From JBAXTZ01 sp041666525 (lineage in GTDB: Bacteria > Bacillota > Negativicutes > JBAXTZ01), in assembly GCA_041666525.1 (NCBI GenBank), contig JBAYGT010000004.1, forward strand, positions 62,001 to 126,000: a stretch of 64,000 nucleotides of DNA, read 5' to 3'. The notes under the pieces were generated by a model, which did no database searches, was not told the DNA's origin, and saw only the letters and a program-made list of their open reading frames with translations. Position numbers and translations under genes: made by a program. Numbering within the stretch: the first letter of the stretch is position 1; each line of letters opens with the position of its first letter. Shown here piece by piece: positions 42,249 through 52,104 of this stretch.

Positions 42249-43478
42249 ATGAAAGTGTTTTTTATTCCGGAGACATATTATTTAAGTTATCTTACATTTC
42301 TAAATGTTATTGTTGAAGCAAAAAAAGAAAACATTGATGCATACATGTTAACCGTATTCCCTTTTGCAAGAAAATGGGAAGAAAAGATATATACCAATGA
42401 AAAATTTATTATGAACGATTGTCCGAGGAAAAAAATATATCTGTTCCCCAATATTGTTCCTAAAAAAAGATATGAGAGTTTAATAGAAAACTTTGTAATT
42501 ATGGTTAATTCTATAATATTGCTGATTTATATGATTATAGAGCGGCCAGATGCAATCGTGATCAACTCTGATCTTGGCGGCACGTATATTAGGATGTTTC
42601 AAGAAATATGCTTATTGTTAAAGAAAAAAATATTCATAATCTACAATCATAGAATTATCGATAACAAAAGTTTTAGCAAATCAAAATCTAAAATTTGGAA
42701 ATACTTTAAAGTACTATCTTTTTCTGACTATCGAATTGGCGCTTACACACAAAAATCGACCATTTTTGCGGCAAGTAACAAAATGAAAGACGAAATAATT
42801 GCTTTAGGAATTGATAGTAGTCGAGTGATTGTAGTTGGTGATCCAAGAAAATCTACGAATATCGTTGACGTTCGAAGAGCAAACGAGAAAAATAAAATTG
42901 TTATTTTGTATTGTACAGAGGTTATGCAAGAAATATATAGTAAGACATATGTTTTTTTGTTGAATAAGTGGTTGAAGAAGATGTTTGTTTATTTAGCAAA
43001 AAATCACGATAATCTTGAAATTGTCGTCAAACTTCATCCGCGGGAAAAGGAGCATCCGCGCATTGATAGATTTTATAGCGAATTGTTTGGTGATAGTACA
43101 TTGTTTAAGATTATAGACGACCAAAGTCTGAATGATGAAATTTTGATTAGTGCCGATATTGTTGTTGCGCATTATACCGACATGTTAAGAATGGCTGCAT
43201 GGCAAAAAAAAGTAATATTAAGTATTGAGCTTTATAATAAATCGAAGTTTTCTTTGTTTACTAAGCGATCACAAACAGAAAAGGATATGTTAGTTCAAAA
43301 TATTTCTGAGCTTCAAGACAAAATGTCAAAGGCAATTTTAAATTCTGAGTATCGAGCTTATATGTCAACGCTGGCTTATAACTGGGTATGCGACATTGAT
43401 GAAAACCAATTTGTTGATAGCAGTAAAGCTGCAGAAAAAATAGCAATAATTATGAAAGATATGCTTCTCGAAAATTGA
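42249..43478 (+). CDS. Putative GT-B glycosyltransferase, tandem copy 1
   Basis: 409 residues; family not recognised. It has a cytosolic, possibly membrane-associated N-terminal domain with a hydrophobic stretch at ~80-105 and a C-terminal half containing VVKLHPREKEHPRID and ADIVVAHYTDMLRMAA. This KLHPRE motif and the layout recall CDP-glycerol and polysialic-type transferases of the GT-B fold. The next gene is a clear paralogue. Its setting before a flippase and polymerase suggests a glycosyltransferase that builds the repeat unit. Very AT-rich. Confidence 0.65.
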   Translation: MKVFFIPETYYLSYLTFLNVIVEAKKENIDAYMLTVFPFARKWEEKIYTNEKFIMNDCPRKKIYLFPNIVPKKRYESLIENFVIMVNSIILLIYMIIERPDAIVINSDLGGTYIRMFQEICLLLKKKIFIIYNHRIIDNKSFSKSKSKIWKYFKVLSFSDYRIGAYTQKSTIFAASNKMKDEIIALGIDSSRVIVVGDPRKSTNIVDVRRANEKNKIVILYCTEVMQEIYSKTYVFLLNKWLKKMFVYLAKNHDNLEIVVKLHPREKEHPRIDRFYSELFGDSTLFKIIDDQSLNDEILISADIVVAHYTDMLRMAAWQKKVILSIELYNKSKFSLFTKRSQTEKDMLVQNISELQDKMSKAILNSEYRAYMSTLAYNWVCDIDENQFVDSSKAAEKIAIIMKDMLLEN

Positions 43479-43520
43479 CTGCAGAAGATATTCCAGTTGA
43501 ATTGATTATCGTAGGTAATT

Positions 43521-44747
43521 ATGAAAATATTATTTATACCAGAGATTTATTATCTGAGTTATGAATCGTTTTTAAGCGTTATTCGTGCCACCAGGGCTGA
43601 TGGTTTCGATTCGTATTTATTGTTAAAGTATCCTTTTCACAAAGCTTGGGAAGAAAATGAATATAGCGAACAGAGATTAGAAGTAGATAATTGTCCTTAT
43701 AAGAAAATAGTGTTGCAGGATAATTGTGAGCATAAAAACATATATTTTAAGATCATTAACTTGTTGATAATACTATTTAATAGTTTTAAGATATACAGAA
43801 TGTTTTTAAGAGAAAAACCAGATGCCATTGTAATAAATTCTGATTTAGGAGGAATTTATATTAGAATAGCTCAGGAATTATGTTTAGTCTTAAAAATTAA
43901 AATATTCATTATCCATAATATTAGAAATGTAGAGACAAAAACAAGAAAGAGAAAAGGATGGAACAAGTGGTTTCGATTCTTGTTTTGTGATGATTATACG
44001 ATTGGTGCATATACAGGATCATCAATAATATTTTCGGCAAGCAACTCGATGAGAGATGAAATTGTGTTACAAGGAATAGATGCGAGCAGGATATTTGTGG
44101 TAGGTGATCCGCGTACAAAAGCTTTATCACTAAATAGAGATAATAGGAAAAAAAATATAGATTCAACGATAATATTGTACTGCACCGAAGTTATTCAAGA
44201 GAGTTACGGAAATATTTATACGAAGATGCTGAATTGTTGGTTGTTGAAGTGTTTTACAGAGATTGCTACTATTCATAAAATCAAAGTGATTGTAAAATTA
44301 CACCCTCGAGAAAAAGAACATTTGTCAATTTATAGTTATTATTACGACTTGTTTGGCAATAATTCAGAACTATTTGATATTGTCGGAGATCATTTTGATA
44401 ATGTCGGCATTATTTCGCGCTCTGATATTGTGTTAGGGCATTATACTGATATGCTATTTCAAGCGGCAGTGCTAAAAAAGCCGATCATTGCTATGAATTA
44501 TTTAGCATCTAGAACGCATCTTATATTTTCTGAGTCCATTGATAATGCGAATGAGATTGTGAGCCATAACTCGTTAGAAACTAAAAACAAGATAATTAGG
44601 CTAATCGTTGAACGAAAGTATCGAGAAAAAATGGTTGCGATTGCTATAAGATTATCTAGTGAAAAAAATGGAGATCATTCTAATAATGATGAAGAGGTAG
44701 CAACTATGATTGCTAGATTAATTAGAAAGGAGCTCTCTAAAAAGTGA
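43521..44747 (+). CDS. Putative GT-B glycosyltransferase, tandem copy 2
   Basis: 408 residues, paralogous to the preceding gene along its whole length: FIPEIYYLSYESFL against FIPETYYLSYLTFL, PDAIVINSDLGG in both, VVGDPR in both, and KLHPREKEH in both. The duplication has diverged greatly, so the two probably have different donors or acceptors. It overlaps the next gene by 4 bp. The function is inferred only from context and the shared motif. Confidence 0.65.
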   Translation: MKILFIPEIYYLSYESFLSVIRATRADGFDSYLLLKYPFHKAWEENEYSEQRLEVDNCPYKKIVLQDNCEHKNIYFKIINLLIILFNSFKIYRMFLREKPDAIVINSDLGGIYIRIAQELCLVLKIKIFIIHNIRNVETKTRKRKGWNKWFRFLFCDDYTIGAYTGSSIIFSASNSMRDEIVLQGIDASRIFVVGDPRTKALSLNRDNRKKNIDSTIILYCTEVIQESYGNIYTKMLNCWLLKCFTEIATIHKIKVIVKLHPREKEHLSIYSYYYDLFGNNSELFDIVGDHFDNVGIISRSDIVLGHYTDMLFQAAVLKKPIIAMNYLASRTHLIFSESIDNANEIVSHNSLETKNKIIRLIVERKYREKMVAIAIRLSSEKNGDHSNNDEEVATMIARLIRKELSKK

Positions 44748-45769
44748 ATCTGTTTTTATTAAGCACCCCACTACAAGTTATTAATGCTATTGAGGCAATT
44801 GATCAGTATGAAATTGGAAATGAATATTTAATAATTTATTATGGCAAGATAAATGTGACTAAGATACTTGAGCGTTTCGCAATAAAGAACTACATGATAT
44901 TCAACAAATCAAGCGATATATCCAGATGGTTACTGTTATTATTGTGGTTTCGTAAGATTTCAAAAATGTTGACTTCGATAAATATTGAGAGAATATTTTT
45001 GGGTGAATTCAGAGTAGATATTGTTCGGGGATTGGTCAATTCGCTAAAATATAAATCGATAGTTTTAATAGATGAAGGTTTTGGTACGCTAGAACAAATT
45101 AGATTATGCACTGACGGGAGTGATAAAATAATCGAAAGAGAAATTTCTTATAAAGCTTTGCTAAGAAAATATTTGTGCTGGGTGTTAAAAATAAATTCAT
45201 CGCTCGTAAAAATTGCAGAAGTATTTACTGTATATAAGTCAGCCGTAGAAAAAAGCGATATGAAATTGAGCCATAACGATTATAGAAAATTCAAGCAATT
45301 AGCCGCGAAAGTTACAGTAAAGCAAGAGGAGTGGATAGTTGGTAATGATTATTGTGAACACGGATTGTTGACTAAAAGTGATTATTTTTTATGGTTGAAT
45401 GAGATAGCAAAGATTACAATTGGACGAGATGTACTTTATTTTCCCCATCCTAGAGAAAACGAAAAAAAACTTGATGAAATAGCTAGAAAACACAACCATT
45501 GGAAAATTAAACGCGGAAACTATTGCTTAGAACATTATATTTTCAGCGAGAATGAAATTGCAAGAACATTTTATGGATTTGGAACGGCTTTTTTAGTTAA
45601 TATCAAAAAGATGTTTATGAATAAAATAGAAGTGTATTATTATTTGGTTGATTTAACGAGAATCAACCAAATCTATATCGATCGAGTCAAAGAGCAGGAG
45701 GAATATTTATTCAAAAGCGAAATATTTGACGAATATCGATCGCAGTCGACTTTGTTACTGAAAGCGTAG
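44744..45769 (+). CDS. Sialyltransferase-like glycosyltransferase (GT52/polysialyltransferase type)
   Basis: 341 residues. The N-terminus LFLLSTPLQVINAIEAI, the central VLIDEGFGTLEQ and the C-terminal YFPHPRENEKK resemble bacterial sialyltransferases that use CMP-nonulosonic acids. In this locus it could transfer legionaminic acid. The start is GTG overlapping the upstream stop. Similarity is visible only in short motifs, so family placement is tentative. Confidence 0.6.
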   Translation: MNLFLLSTPLQVINAIEAIDQYEIGNEYLIIYYGKINVTKILERFAIKNYMIFNKSSDISRWLLLLLWFRKISKMLTSINIERIFLGEFRVDIVRGLVNSLKYKSIVLIDEGFGTLEQIRLCTDGSDKIIEREISYKALLRKYLCWVLKINSSLVKIAEVFTVYKSAVEKSDMKLSHNDYRKFKQLAAKVTVKQEEWIVGNDYCEHGLLTKSDYFLWLNEIAKITIGRDVLYFPHPRENEKKLDEIARKHNHWKIKRGNYCLEHYIFSENEIARTFYGFGTAFLVNIKKMFMNKIEVYYYLVDLTRINQIYIDRVKEQEEYLFKSEIFDEYRSQSTLLLKA

Positions 45770-45776
45770 TCGGAAA

Positions 45777-47279
45777 GTGAAGAAAAAAATAGCCATATTA
45801 CTCAGTTCGAGTATTGCTAAAAACGCAAGCGGATACTTTGGAACTACAATTATTTTGCAATTAATGCGTTTTATTACCAGTCCGATTATTGCTAGGTTTA
45901 TCACAACAGAAGAATTTGGAGCCCTTAGTATTGTTACGACAGCAACATCCTTTTTAGCAATATTTTTTACTATGGGTATGGAAACTGTCGCAATTAGGAA
46001 GTTTTATCAATACGAAGGACGTGAATATTGGAAGTTTGTAAGACTTATTTGTGGCTTTATATTGTGTGCCAATCTGCTATTGTGTTTCGCAGTGTTTGTA
46101 ATAGCAATGATTTATCCCCAAATATTTTCCATGTGCTTTGGATTTGGTTTTGATGATTATGGAGTTTATGTTTTGGCTGCAGCGTTGTATGCACCATATT
46201 ATTCTATTGGTTGCGCAATATTGCAAGCCAGAAGGCTCGTAAGATCATTTTCTAAAATTCAAATAGCTAAAGCGGGATTTAGTGTAGTGCCGATAATTTT
46301 ATTGGCTTTTTTGGGACTGTTAAGAATTAAAAATCTACTTCTTCTAGATATTGTATCTGGAACACTATTTTCTGTTATAACTTTGAAAATAGCAATGGGA
46401 CGTCTGAATACAAATATTGAAATAGTCAATCGTGACGATATTAGATTATTTGATTCAGTGCGAACTAAAATAGCTATTATTATTAATAGCTTGAAGTACG
46501 GTTTTCCGTTTGTTCCACAAAACATTTTCAACTGGTTGAATGCTTCTATAGACAGATTGATTTTGATGAGAATGATTGTGCTTGCCGATTTTGGAATATA
46601 TATGTTTGGAATAACAATAGGCGCGATTGGCAACATGATAATCTCAGCTATTAATACCGCATATGTACCGTTCTTTCTGGAATTGGCAGCAAAGGATGAG
46701 CGTCGAGCTAAAAATAATCATAGAAAGATCATGCAATTATATTTAGTTGGAACAGGTGTGGTTTTTGTGACAATATGTTTCTTGTCCCGTGAAATATTGT
46801 TTGTAGTAGCGGGTGAGAAATACCTTAATTCCAATCCATATTTTATTTTGACTGTTGTAGCTAATTTTTGGATGGGAATATACCTAATTTATACAATGCC
46901 TTTGTACTTTGTTAACTGTACTTACGTGTTTATCTATTTAAGTGCTTTTTCTTTTGTAATATATTCTGTTTGTGGTTACTTCGCTGCAAAATATATTGGT
47001 CCCATAGGAATTGTTGCGTTGAAGTTTGTTTGTATGATAATAATGGCATATACAGGATTAGCATTAACGAAAAAAAAGTATAATATTTCTTATGGAAAGA
47101 ACTCAGTGATTGTAGTTCCTATGGCTATGTCCGCGCTTATGATTATACCTTTATTTGTGACGAGTTTTTTTTTGAGAATTCCTGCTCTTATACTAATATA
47201 CGTTGCTATAGCTTTGATTTTGTATTTTTTAAATTTCTATGTGAGAGTTTTTGAAAATGACGATACAACGTTTAATTGA
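45777..47279 (+). CDS. wzx: Wzx-type polysaccharide flippase
   Basis: 500 residues with about 12-14 membrane segments and the MOP-family pattern (GYFGTTIILQLMRFITSPII at the N-terminus, RFITTEEFGALSIV). It would flip the lipid-linked repeat unit across the inner membrane. The start is GTG 45777. Its end overlaps the polymerase gene by 23 bp, a typical wzx-wzy arrangement. Confidence 0.87.
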   Translation: MKKKIAILLSSSIAKNASGYFGTTIILQLMRFITSPIIARFITTEEFGALSIVTTATSFLAIFFTMGMETVAIRKFYQYEGREYWKFVRLICGFILCANLLLCFAVFVIAMIYPQIFSMCFGFGFDDYGVYVLAAALYAPYYSIGCAILQARRLVRSFSKIQIAKAGFSVVPIILLAFLGLLRIKNLLLLDIVSGTLFSVITLKIAMGRLNTNIEIVNRDDIRLFDSVRTKIAIIINSLKYGFPFVPQNIFNWLNASIDRLILMRMIVLADFGIYMFGITIGAIGNMIISAINTAYVPFFLELAAKDERRAKNNHRKIMQLYLVGTGVVFVTICFLSREILFVVAGEKYLNSNPYFILTVVANFWMGIYLIYTMPLYFVNCTYVFIYLSAFSFVIYSVCGYFAAKYIGPIGIVALKFVCMIIMAYTGLALTKKKYNISYGKNSVIVVPMAMSALMIIPLFVTSFFLRIPALILIYVAIALILYFLNFYVRVFENDDTTFN

Positions 47280-48531
47280 GTACGTTCTTTCAAATTATGG
47301 GTTGTCGGGGTTAACATTTTTATTAATAGTAGTTAAACCTCAGTGGATTATTGTTTATTTACCATTCTTATTTATACCAGGAAGTTTGATCGTAAAATAT
47401 CTCGAGGTCAACCATATAGATAGTGAATTCTATTTTTTTGCAGCGGCATTTGAGTTTATTTTGTGTCTGATACTGTTTGTGAAATATTCAAAATATAGTA
47501 CCAAGTTGGAAATACGAGGGCTGTTTTGGACGATTGCTATACCTTGTTCGAGTCTCCCAGCCTTGTTTTTAAGCGAAAATTCGAGGTCTCTTAGCGTCTT
47601 TGTTTTTATCTTAATGATATTGGCGACGGGATTGTATGGATATTTTATATTTTGGTTGAAGAATGCTGATGATTGTGAAAAAGTGCTTAAGATAGCGCTG
47701 ATTGCTTTGCTTTTTGTTTGTTTTCTAATGAAAGTTACTAATGCAACTGTAGCCGGTCTGGACGTTATCAAAGAGCGTTCCGGATTTTATGGTGACAACC
47801 ATATTTTCGGTTGGGTTTTGTTGCTATTTTCAGCGATAAAAAGTTGGTGGTTGGCAGTTGGAGTAACACTATTTTTTTTGGTTTCATTATCAAGAGGAAT
47901 ATACTTGTCATGGTCATTTTTCGTTTGTCTTTGGCTTATCATGGCGATTGTTTCAACGAAGAATGTTTTGAGTACAATGTTTAGCAGGAGAACCATTTTA
48001 GCGATATCTATTGCAGCGGCTATATTAGTTATATTATTAACTTCTGGAGCGATTGAGTATATCATTATTTCTTTTTTTAGCAGATTTGACTCTAGTTTTA
48101 GAATGGCAGACGCGATACCAGTCTTGAATGAGTCATTTGCTGATGATGGCAGAAATTATATTTTTCAAGCAGCACTTGATATGGCGAGTAAATATAGCTA
48201 TTTAGGAACAGGACTGGGTAGCTTTTTTGAATTTTCCACTAAAGCTGGTTTGTTCGGATTTTCCAATGCGCACAATTTATTTTTAACTAGTTTGGTCGAG
48301 GGAGGAGCACTTCATTTTATTGTTGTAGTTTGCTTTTATTTTTATTTGTTGGTCTTGTCTTTTGAGAAGGATAAAACAATATTTGCAGCTATAGTGGCTC
48401 TTTTAATCTATAATATGTACTCTGGAGAATTGTATGAAACATCTGGGGGTAGATTATCTTTGATCGATTACTACTATCACATTTTTATTCTTGCATATTT
48501 GTCTTATAGTCGTGTCAAAAAGGTTGTATAG
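47257..48531 (+). CDS. O-antigen polymerase/ligase-like membrane protein (Wzy)
   Basis: About 424 residues with about 10-12 membrane segments and a large periplasmic loop containing GTGLGSFFEFSTKAG and SNAHNLFLTSLVEGG, the Wzy_C/WaaL-type region. It probably polymerises the repeat units delivered by Wzx. ATG 47257 is favoured over the TTG at 47251. Sequence conservation in this group is low, so polymerase and ligase cannot be told apart, but the position after wzx favours polymerase. Confidence 0.75.
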   Translation: MTIQRLIEYVLSNYGLSGLTFLLIVVKPQWIIVYLPFLFIPGSLIVKYLEVNHIDSEFYFFAAAFEFILCLILFVKYSKYSTKLEIRGLFWTIAIPCSSLPALFLSENSRSLSVFVFILMILATGLYGYFIFWLKNADDCEKVLKIALIALLFVCFLMKVTNATVAGLDVIKERSGFYGDNHIFGWVLLLFSAIKSWWLAVGVTLFFLVSLSRGIYLSWSFFVCLWLIMAIVSTKNVLSTMFSRRTILAISIAAAILVILLTSGAIEYIIISFFSRFDSSFRMADAIPVLNESFADDGRNYIFQAALDMASKYSYLGTGLGSFFEFSTKAGLFGFSNAHNLFLTSLVEGGALHFIVVVCFYFYLLVLSFEKDKTIFAAIVALLIYNMYSGELYETSGGRLSLIDYYYHIFILAYLSYSRVKKVV

Positions 48532-48664
48532 CGTTTGGTTTGTCAACTTTCATAATTTCACAGTCAGGTAAATGTATTGTGGCGAAAAATCGTTGAATTA
48601 AGGATTACTGGATCGATAATAATAATGCGATACGAAGAATTACTATAATGGAGAAAAAACTAGC

Positions 48665-49756
48665 ATGGATATTTTGAGTAGTAGATACAATAAATGTTCG
48701 GTATTTGTTCATCAAGGTCTGGGTGACTTAATAATGGCAATACCTCTTTTGGTGGGAATATTTGAACGTGTAAAAAGCGAAAGTTTCCAACTTGTCTTTT
48801 ATGTGAAAACAAAAAACGAAGTGGAGTTCATTAAGACTATTATTGGAACAAACAAAAATGTGCGAGTTGATATTATTGGACAATCACAAGGAACTAACAA
48901 ATTATTGCGTGTTTTGCATACCTTGAGAATTTTGCTTTGCACCTCATGGAAAAAGCAAGTTATTATTTCGCCATATTTCACCAATAGTTATTGGACCGCA
49001 GCATTCTTGTTCTTTTTTCCTTATTCATTTAAAATCGGAACGTTGCAAAGTAAGCTTAAGAGATGTTTGAATTTTACTGTTCAATATAAAATCGGCAATC
49101 ATAAGGCTGAGCACGTTTTACAACTTTGTGAGGCTGTAGGAGTTTTGAATGCGCTTACTATAGCAGATATTCGGGAAAATAAATTCAACTCATCGTTTTT
49201 GAAAAAAAAGTGTAATATATCACTTAATAATTGTAAGAAAGACAATACTATAATATTTTCTCCGGGGTCGGGCGAGGCGGAGAAATATAAGAGATGGCCT
49301 GTCAATAAATTTAGCGAATTGGCTAATTTGCTGCTCTCGGATGATCTGCTTTTAAAAATAATTATTATTGGTAACGAAAGTGAATTAGAGTTGGCCAACG
49401 AAATAATTGCAGGCGTGGTGTATAAAGACAGGATTGTTTCGAAAAACAATTTGAGATTTATTGAAATATTAGCCGAGATTGAGAGATCAAATGCAATTGT
49501 TTGTGCATGTTCGGGGATGGCGCATGTCGCTTCGCTAACTAGTACAAAAATTATCGGACTATTTGGTCCGACGGATTATCGTGTTACAGGTCCCTATAGT
49601 ACCAATGTTACGATAGTTAGTTCAGACATGTCCTGCTCACCATGTTATCCGAAAAAAAATTTGTGTATGACCAGTGGAGAGAGTGAGTGTATGAGGCGAA
49701 TAGTAGCTACGGACGTATTTAACGTACTAGTTTCTAAAATTACGTATGAGGGGTGA
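48665..49756 (+). CDS. GT9-family (heptosyltransferase-like) glycosyltransferase, copy 1
   Basis: 363 residues. HQGLGDLIMAIPLLVGI at the N-terminus, FSPGSGEAEKYKRWPVNKF and CACSGMAHVASLTSTKIIGLFGPTDYRVTGPYS are the GT9 marks. GT9 enzymes use ADP-heptose in LPS core synthesis. A 133-bp gap precedes it, with GGAG before the ATG. The cysteine-rich end (CSPCYPKKNLC) is typical. A similar gene follows directly. Confidence 0.85.
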   Translation: MDILSSRYNKCSVFVHQGLGDLIMAIPLLVGIFERVKSESFQLVFYVKTKNEVEFIKTIIGTNKNVRVDIIGQSQGTNKLLRVLHTLRILLCTSWKKQVIISPYFTNSYWTAAFLFFFPYSFKIGTLQSKLKRCLNFTVQYKIGNHKAEHVLQLCEAVGVLNALTIADIRENKFNSSFLKKKCNISLNNCKKDNTIIFSPGSGEAEKYKRWPVNKFSELANLLLSDDLLLKIIIIGNESELELANEIIAGVVYKDRIVSKNNLRFIEILAEIERSNAIVCACSGMAHVASLTSTKIIGLFGPTDYRVTGPYSTNVTIVSSDMSCSPCYPKKNLCMTSGESECMRRIVATDVFNVLVSKITYEG

Positions 49757-50867
49757 GTTTGTTTTGAAGGGTATTTTTAATTATACTCCTAATTGTAGTA
49801 AATACTTTATATTGCTTCATCATGGATTGGGTGATGTGATAATGACGTTACCTTTGTTGGCTGGAATTATGAAAGCAAGTCGTGATGAAAATATTAAGTT
49901 TGTAATATATGTTGCCTCTGCAACAGAGTTTAAGTTTGTTAAGACTGTTATTGGAGATGTTGCTGGTATCATTGTGCGGCGGTTTGGGGCTACCGTTGGT
50001 ACGATGCGGCTCAAACGAATTGTTGAGGCGATAAGGTTGTTTTTTATTTTAAACTTTCAAAAATCATGTTTAATATCGCCGTGTTTTGTCGATAATTATT
50101 TGACAGTTAGATTTTTATCATTACTACCTCATTCGCACATAATAGGAAATGATGGTATTGGATTGAAAAAGCAACTAACGGTTGCACTAAGAAAGGGCGA
50201 TACTGAGCATAAAACTGATTATGCGATGAGATTTGGGGAAATTTGTGGTTTACTTGATAGGGATATGATCTATTATCTTAAACAAAACAAGTATTGCAGT
50301 GACTTTTTGTATAAGTATTTCAATTACTCAATTTCGAATGTCCCCTTATTGGATTACGTCGTTTTTAGTCCGGGAACGTGGCAATTTGAAAAGTATAAAC
50401 AATGGCCGTTGGAAAAATATGCTGAACTATCAAACATTTTACTTGCAAATTATCCTTCGTTAAAGATCGTTATTATTGTTAGCAATCTTCAAAAAAAATA
50501 TGGAGAGGAAATTATCCGAAATGTTTTCGATAGGGATAAGGTATCACTAAAAGTCGGTTTGGATTTTCCCGAATTGCTGTCCGAAATTAAAGGTGCTAAG
50601 GCAATTGTTTGCGCATGCTCTGGTATTGGTCATCTTGCTTCTTTGACTGATACTAGGATAATTGGTTTATATGGCCCTACGGATCATTTGGTCACTGGTC
50701 CTTATTCAAACAGCGCAGTGATTGTTAGCGCAAAACTTCCTTGTTCGCCTTGTTATCCTAAAAACAATCTTTGTAAAATTCGGAATGTAAGTGCGAATTG
50801 TATGAAAGAGATTCTTGTAGAAGACGTATATGCGTATCTTGTTAAAATTCTGCGATGCTTTAATTAA
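49746..50867 (+). CDS. GT9-family (heptosyltransferase-like) glycosyltransferase, copy 2
   Basis: 373 residues, paralogue of the preceding gene (HHGLGDVIMTLPLLAGI, FSPGTWQFEKYKQWPLEKY, CACSGIGHLASLTDTRIIGLYGPTD, CSPCYPKNNLC). The two probably add successive sugars. ATG 49746 overlaps the upstream stop by 11 bp; a TTG at 49764 is an alternative closer to the conserved start. It would depend on ADP-heptose from the gmhA-hldA-gmhB operon if it keeps the family donor. Confidence 0.83.
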   Translation: MRGEFVLKGIFNYTPNCSKYFILLHHGLGDVIMTLPLLAGIMKASRDENIKFVIYVASATEFKFVKTVIGDVAGIIVRRFGATVGTMRLKRIVEAIRLFFILNFQKSCLISPCFVDNYLTVRFLSLLPHSHIIGNDGIGLKKQLTVALRKGDTEHKTDYAMRFGEICGLLDRDMIYYLKQNKYCSDFLYKYFNYSISNVPLLDYVVFSPGTWQFEKYKQWPLEKYAELSNILLANYPSLKIVIIVSNLQKKYGEEIIRNVFDRDKVSLKVGLDFPELLSEIKGAKAIVCACSGIGHLASLTDTRIIGLYGPTDHLVTGPYSNSAVIVSAKLPCSPCYPKNNLCKIRNVSANCMKEILVEDVYAYLVKILRCFN

Positions 50868-50970
50868 ATCAAAAATATTGAAAAATTTATTGCAAAGTTA
50901 ATATTGACTTCGAAGATTATCAAATTATTAGTTCATCGCACTGTTTTTAATTTTTTTGGAAGGTAGTATT

Positions 50971-52104
50971 ATGAAATATCAAATCTGCACTAATTGTATT
51001 ATGGACACAAGCGACCCAAGCATAAAGTTTGACAGTAAAGGTGTTTGTGATTACTGTAATAATTTTAAGAAAAACATTTTCCCTCAGTGGCAGACAGATA
51101 CAGCCGGTGAAAAAAAGCTATTGAAAATAGCCGAAGGAATTCGACTTGAAGGAAAAGGGAAAGATTTTGATTGTATTATCGGTTTAAGCGGTGGTCTAGA
51201 TAGTTCATATTGCACATATATTACGAAAGAGATAATGGGATTAAGGCCATTGCTTTTTCACGTTGACGCCGGCTGGAATACTGATCACGCTGTGAAAAAC
51301 ATCGAAAAACTTGTCGACGGCCTTGGGCTTGATTTATATACAGAAGTTATTAATTGGGAAGAGATGAAGGATTTGCAGGTTTCTTTCTTGAAAGCTCAGA
51401 TCCCAGATGTTGATTTGCCTCAGGATATTGCTTTTTTTTCTACCCTTTATCAATTTGCTAGAAAGAACGGAATAAAGTATGTTATCACAGGCGGTAATTA
51501 TTCAACAGAGTGCTGTAAAGAACCTGAAGAATGGGGTGGTTATGGTTGTATTGACAAATTACTAATCACGGACATTCATTCTAAATATGGTGAAAAACCT
51601 TTGAAATCATTTCCAGTTGTTGATGTATTTAAAAGCAGAATATTATATAAATTATTTTATGGTTTCAGAGTTTTAAATCCACTGAATTTCGTTCCATTCG
51701 TTAAGGCAGATGCAGAAAACAAGTTGAACCAACTTTTTGGCTGGGAGAAATTTACTCATAAGCATCACGAGTCCAGATTTACTAGATTTTACGAGGACTA
51801 CTGGTTGCCGAGAAAATTTGGATTCGAAAAACGACGCGCGCATTTTTCGAGTTTGATAATGACTGGACAAATGACTCGAGAAGACGCGATAACTAGAATT
51901 TCCAAGCCCGAACTTGACGAGCATTTTTTAAAACAAGAATTTAGATATGTGGCCAATAAACTTGGTTTGTCGGTTGAGGAATTGGAACAGATTTTCGGCG
52001 GAACTAACCGCACATACAAAGACTATAAGAACAATCGAAAAATGATTGATTTTGGAGCAAATATTTTTCGTTTTCTTGGTTTGGAAAAAAGGAGTTTCAG
52101 GTGA
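50971..52104 (+). CDS. N-acetyl sugar amidotransferase (WbpG/PseA/LegA family)
   Basis: About 377 residues. An N-terminal zinc-type cysteine set (Cys6, Cys9, Cys26, Cys29) and an ATP-PPase loop SGGLDSS at 73-79 define the family that converts an acetamido group to an acetamidino group with ammonia from a HisH/HisF pair. Both partners follow directly. ATG 50971 follows GGAAGG. The likely target is a legionaminic acid or a 2,3-diacetamido-uronic acid. Confidence 0.92.
   Translation: MKYQICTNCIMDTSDPSIKFDSKGVCDYCNNFKKNIFPQWQTDTAGEKKLLKIAEGIRLEGKGKDFDCIIGLSGGLDSSYCTYITKEIMGLRPLLFHVDAGWNTDHAVKNIEKLVDGLGLDLYTEVINWEEMKDLQVSFLKAQIPDVDLPQDIAFFSTLYQFARKNGIKYVITGGNYSTECCKEPEEWGGYGCIDKLLITDIHSKYGEKPLKSFPVVDVFKSRILYKLFYGFRVLNPLNFVPFVKADAENKLNQLFGWEKFTHKHHESRFTRFYEDYWLPRKFGFEKRRAHFSSLIMTGQMTREDAITRISKPELDEHFLKQEFRYVANKLGLSVEELEQIFGGTNRTYKDYKNNRKMIDFGANIFRFLGLEKRSFR

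Noticed and set aside
48644..48649. TATAAT as the promoter of the first GT9 gene
   Set aside because: It directly abuts the Shine-Dalgarno and lies only 15 bases before the start, leaving too short a leader, and there is no -35.
50904..50932. TTGACT with a TATTAG-like -10 as a promoter for the amidotransferase
   Set aside because: The -10 match is weak in very AT-rich sequence where such matches are expected by chance.
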